Shown here one piece after another: positions 58,920-64,000 of a DNA stretch of 64,000 bases; position 1 is the stretch's first letter, and every line of letters starts with the position of its first letter. The translations under genes were made by a program, and so were the position numbers. The DNA is taken from assembly GCA_029582155.1 (NCBI GenBank), contig CM055895.1, positions 58,469,028 to 58,533,027 on the forward strand, given 5' to 3'. A model generated the notes under the pieces. The model did no database searches. It was given only the letters and a program-made list of their open reading frames with translations, and was not told the DNA's origin. Source of the stretch: Panopea generosa (Eukaryota; Mollusca; Bivalvia; Adapedonta; Hiatellidae).

Positions 58920-59795
58920 TATTGAGATTGTGAAAAAGCAATCTGGTCAACTCAATGTTTTCTTGCATATATGACCCAACTATAATAGACTATCTATGGA
59001 AACACTCTTGATCCAGAATTGTATTTCTTTATATGTAGAGCAAACAGATAGACGGGTGAGACGTTAATCTGTTATAGGAACAAGCATGAGAATGGCAGCA
59101 AAAATGTACTGCTTAGACCGTGTATGTGACATTGCTTTAATTACTTTCGGCAAAAGGAATCTTGGCCAGTGCCAGAATTGCAGGATCGCAAACCTCATAT
59201 CATGCATTATCAAGCATGTGCACTGAACTACAGTTTCCTTTAATACATAATTATGGCGGAAATGATGAGGAAGCGAACAACGAACGACCTTTGAAAGGTA
59301 AACATTACTGTAAGCAAATAGCCGTGATTATAAATGACAGTACATGACCTGTGCAAAGGTGTAAAGTTGGGAATAATAGATTATAGATGGTGGATACAAA
59401 ACGTTGTATTATATAAGGTAGATCATTAGGACGAACGCTACATTAATGATTGATAATAATAATCATTAAAAAGATGTTTTAAAAAAGTCCTATTGATTAT
59501 TCAGGCAGCTAAATATTAGTTGACATAAATCCGTATACATGAATTTTTGATTCTGACATTTAAGATTTAACTCAATAATTATTTGTCTAATTCCCTCATT
59601 ATTCTGCAATTATAGTTGAAGAGGGTCATCCAATTTATATCAAATCTAGGTGTTTCCCTAAGACTTAAAAAATGTTGTCGAAACGGATTCATAAGATGAT
59701 TAAATAACGTGTTAATATAGTTGTTACAGTAAGTGTTTATGTTTGTGATATTACATACTAGAATGTTATCGGTATGAAAGCAACATTATAACTGA
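58920..59795. other. AT-rich spacer
   Basis: No gene or repeat recognised. A 61-codon plus ORF (59162-59347) has no known motif. Confidence 0.35.
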
Positions 59796-59799
59796 TTAG

Positions 59800-59995
59800 T
59801 TTAAACTTATTTATTTTACTTCGATTGTGAAACAAGTTCTTACAACTTAGGCAAATCATGCTCGAAGTCTTCATGGTTAGAACAAGTACTAAGCATATGC
59901 AGAAAACTGTCTTGTTCAAGGCACCACAAATAGCCGCGGCGGTGGGGCGAACCAACGAATGGGTTCGGTGCTCTACCACTGGACCACACGCTCAA
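59800..59995 (-). repeat. SINE family B abutting the terminal satellite
   Basis: Reverse copy from the tail (TATTTTACTTCGATTGTGAA) through TGCTCGAAGTCTTCATGG, TGTCTTGTTCAAGGCACC and GCGGCGGTGGGGCGAACC to the head (GCTCTACCACTGGACCACAC). The head ends exactly where the 35-bp array begins. Confidence 0.82.
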
Positions 59996-62900
59996 CAACG
60001 TCCAACAGAAGATTCTAACTGATCGTTTAGCAACGTCCAACAAAATATTCTTATTGATCGTTCAACGACGTACAACAGATGATTCTTACTTTACTGATCG
60101 TTTAACAACGTCCAACAGAAGATCTTTACTGATCGTTCAACAACGTACAACAGAAGATTCTTACTGTTCGTCCAACAGAAGATTCATACTTTACTGATCG
60201 TTTAACAACGTCCAACAGAAGATTTTTACTTTACTGATCGTTTAACAACGTCCAACAAAAGATTTTTACTTTACTGATCGTTTAACAACGTCCAACAGAT
60301 GATTCTAACTGATCGTTCAACAACGTCCAACAGAAGATTCTTTCTGATCATTCAACAACGTCCAACAGAAGAGTCTTACTTTACTGATCGTCCAACAACG
60401 TGCAACATAAGATTGTTACTGATCGTTTAACAACGTCCAACAGAAGATTCTTACTGATCGTTCAACAACGTACAACAGATGATTCTTACTTTACTGATCG
60501 TTTAACAACGTCCAACAGAAGATCTTTACTGATCGTTCAACAACGTACAACAGAAGATTCTTACTGTTCGTCCAACAGAAGATTCATACTTTACTGATCG
60601 TTTAACAACGTCCAACAGAAGATTCTAACTGATCGTTTAGCAACGTCCAACAAAACATTCTTATTGATCGTTCAACGACGTACAACAGATGATTCTTACT
60701 TTACTGATCGTTTAACAATGTCCAACAGAAGATCTTTACTGATCGTTCAACAACGTACAACAGAAGATTCTTACTGTTCGTCCAACAGAAGATTCATACT
60801 TTACTGATCGTTTAACAACGTCCAACAGAAGATTTTTACTTTACTGATCGTTTAACAACGTCCAACAGATGATTCTAACTGATCGTTCAACAACGTCCAA
60901 CAGAAGATTCTTTCTGATCATTCAACAACGTCCAACAGAAGAGTCTTACTTTACTGATCGTCCAACAACGTGCAACATAAGATTGTTACTGATCGTTTAA
61001 CAACGTCCAACAGAAGATTCTTACTGATCGTTCAACAACGTACAACAGATGATTCTTACTTTACTGATCGTTTAACAACGTCCAACAGAAGATCTTTACT
61101 GATCGTTCAACAACGTACAACAGAAGATTCTTACTGTTCGTCCAACAGAAGATTCATACTTTACTGATCGTTTAACAACGTCCAACAGAAGATTTTTACT
61201 TTACTGATCGTTTAACAACGTCCAACAGAAGATTTTTACTGATCGTTTAACTACGTACAACAGAAATTCCTTACTGATCGTTCAACAACGTCGAACAGAA
61301 GATTTTTAGTTTACTGATCGTTTAACAACGTCCAACAGAAGATTCTTACTTTACTGATCGTTTAACAACGTCCAACAGAAGATTTTTACTTTACTGATCG
61401 TTTAACAACGTCCAACAGAAGATTTTTACTGATCGTTTAACAACGTACAACAGAAATTCCTTACTGATCGTTCAACAACGTCCAACAGAAGATTTTTAGT
61501 TTACTGATCGTTCAACGACGTCCAACAGAAGATTCTTACTTTACTGATCGTTTAACATCGTCCAACAGAAGATTCTTACTTTACTGATCGTTTAACAACG
61601 TCCAACAGAAGATTTTTACTGATCATTTAACAACGTCCAACAGAAGATTCTTACTGATCGTTCAACAACGTCCAACAGAAGATTCTAACTGATCATTCAA
61701 CAACGTCCAACAGAAATTTTTTACTTATCGTTCAACAACGTACAACAGAAGATTCTAACTGATCGTTCAGCAACGTCCAACAGAAGATTTTTACTGATCG
61801 TTTAACAACGTACAACAGAAGATTCTTACTGATCGTTTAACAACGTCCAACAGAAGTTTTTTTTTACTTTACTGATCGTTTAACAACGTCCAACAGAAGA
61901 GCCTTACTTTACTGATCGTTCAACAACGTCCAACAGAAGATTCTTACTTTACTGATCGTTTAACAACGTCCAACAGAAGATTCTTACTGATCGTTTAACA
62001 ACGTACAACAGAAGATTCTTACTGATCGTTCAACAACGTCCAACAGAAGAAGATTCTAACTGATCGTTCAACAACGTCCAACAGAAGATTCTTTCTGATC
62101 GTTCAACAACGTCCAACAGAAGATTCTTACTGATCGTTCAACAGCGTCCAACAGAAGATTCTTACTTTACTGATCGTTTAACAACGTCCAACAGAAGATT
62201 TTACCTGATCGTTCAACAACGTCCAACAGAAGATTCTTACTGATCGTTCAACAACGTGAAACAGAAGATTCTTACTGATAGTTTAACAACGTCCAACAGA
62301 ATATTCTTACTTTACTGATCGTTTAACAACGTCCAACAGAATATTTTTACTGATCGTTTAACAACGTACAACAGAAGATTCTTACTGATCGTTCAACAAC
62401 GTCCAACAGAAGATTTTTACTGATCGTTCAACGACGTCCAACAGCAGATTCTTTCTGATCGTTCAACAACGTCCAACAGAAGATTCTTACTGATCGTTCA
62501 ACAACATCAAATAGAAGATTCTTACTGATTGTTCAACAACGTCCAACAGAAGATTCTTACTGATCGTTCAACAACGTCCAACAGCAGATTCTTACTTTAC
62601 TGATCGTTTAACAACGTCCAACAGAAGATTTTTACTGATCGTTTAACAACGTTCAACAGAAGATTCTTGCTGATCGTTCAACAACGTCCGGCAGAAGATT
62701 CTAATCTGATAGTTCAAGAACGTCCAAAAGAAGATTCTTTCTGGTCGTTTAACAACGTTCAACAGAAGATTCTTACTTTACTGATCGTTTAACAACGCCC
62801 AACAGAAGATTTTTACTGATTGTTTAACAACGTCCAACCGAGATTTTTACTGATCGTTTAACAACGTCCAACAGAACATTTTTACTGATCGTTTAACAAC

Positions 62901-64000
62901 GTCCAACAGAAGATTCTTACTGATCGTTCAACAACGTCCAACAGAATATTCTTACTGATTGTTCAACAACGTCCAACAAAAGATTTTTACTGGTCGTTTA
63001 ACAACGTACAACAGAAGATTCTAACTGATCGTTCAACAACGTCCAACAGAAGATTCTTTCTGATCATTCAACAACGTCCAACAGAAGAGTCTTACTTTAC
63101 TGATCGTCCAACAACGTGCAACATAAGATTGTTACTGATCGTTTAACAACGTCCAACAGAAGATTTTTACTGATCGTTCAACAACGTCCAACAGAAGATT
63201 CTTACTGATCGTTCAACAACGTCCAACAGAGGATTTTTACTGATCGTTCAACAACGTCCAACAGAAGATTCTTACTGATCGTTTAACAACGTCCAACAGA
63301 AGATTCTTACTGATCGTTCAACAACGTCCAACAGAAGATTTTTACTGATCGTTTAACAATGTCTAACAGAAGATTTTTACTGATCGTTCAACAACGATCG
63401 TTCAACAACGTCCAACAGAAGATTCCTACTGATAGTTTAACAACGTCCAACAGAAGATTCTTACTTTACTGATCGTTTAACAACGTCCAACAGAAGATTT
63501 TTACTGATCGTTCAACAACGTCCAACAGAAGATTTTAACTGATCGTTCAACAACGTCCAACAGAAGATTCTTACTGATCGTTTAACAACGTACAACAGAA
63601 TATTCTTACTGATCGTTTAACAACGCCCAAAAGAAGATTCTAACTGATCGTTTAACTACGTCCAAAATAAGATTCTAACTGGTCGTTTAACAACGTCCAA
63701 CAGAAGATTTTAACTGATCGTTCAACAACGTCCAACAGAAGATTCTTACTGATCGTTAAACAACGTCCAAAAAAAGATTCTTACTGATCGTTCAACAACG
63801 TACAACAGAGATTCTTACTGATCGTTTAACAACGTCCAACGAAAGATTTTTACTGATCGTTCAACAACGTACAACAGAAGATTCTTACTTTACTGATCGT
63901 TTAACAACGTCCAACAGAAGATTCTTTCTTTACTGATCGTTCAACAACGTACAACAGAAGATTCTTACTTTACTGATCGTTCAACAACGTACAACAGAAG
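59992..64000. repeat. 35/40-bp satellite array with higher-order repeats, open at window end
   Basis: The basic unit is GATCGTTCAACAACGTCC plus AACAGAAGATTCTTACT (35 bp). A 40-bp form has a duplicated TTACT (TTACTTTACTGATCG). Over 100 units fill 4 kb and continue past the window. A block of variant units recurs: 60026 and 60636 (610 bp apart), 60400 and 60970 (570 bp apart, identical 65-codon ORFs), with the 40-bp difference being one extra 40-bp unit. A shorter shared block returns at 63019-63135. This is higher-order organisation typical of unequal exchange. Confidence 0.97.

Noticed and set aside
59992-64000. CRISPR-like array (35-bp repeats)
   Set aside because: There are no unique spacers; units are contiguous, the genome is eukaryotic, and unit length toggles by a 5-bp duplication. 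It is a satellite.

Overview
The window looks like non-coding DNA from an invertebrate animal nucleus. It is very AT-rich, has no bacterial-style operons or long unique ORFs, and is crowded with tRNA-derived SINEs, mariner elements, MITE-like elements, LTR and non-LTR retroelement relics and large tandem arrays. SINE heads followed by text such as TGTGGTGTCCTTGAGCAAGACAC, and small transposons carrying internal tandem arrays, fit a marine mollusc, probably a bivalve. That is inference; no gene here fixes the species.

Layout. 1-7 kb: a SINE tail, a decayed coding-like stretch (about 0.3-1.9 kb) and AT-rich spacer. 7.1-8.85 kb: a 60-bp tandem array open in frame on both strands. 9.3-13.7 kb: SINEs, a 1,023-bp mariner with perfect 27-bp ends, and a Ty3/gypsy RNase H relic. 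16.9-21.2 kb: a CpG-containing promoter-like patch with CRE and YY1-type sites, an AAT microsatellite, a minus-strand segment resembling an NAD-binding Rossmann exon, and a LINE reverse-transcriptase relic. 22.8-29.65 kb: a 2.4-kb tandem duplication whose second copy runs into a transposon-like element holding about 30 copies of an 81-bp repeat. A short single-monomer relative lies at 50.5 kb, inserted inside a SINE.

30-48 kb: dispersed repeats, three copies of a MITE, a second mariner (1,308 bp) with decayed transposase, a LINE ORF1 relic, and candidate host exons at 30.40 kb (+), 37.40 kb (-, first exon under a promoter-like patch) and 48.17 kb (+). 48.5-49.96 kb: a compound array of 91-bp then 42-bp repeats. 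52-58.5 kb: more candidate exons and a CpG-containing 93-codon ORF. 59.99 kb to the window end: a 35/40-bp array with higher-order structure, abutting the head of a SINE.

No complete host gene can be assembled. Exon calls rest on splice signals plus reading frames and should be treated as hypotheses; the repeat and transposon calls are much firmer. Most long ORFs are by-products of tandem repeats whose period is a multiple of three.
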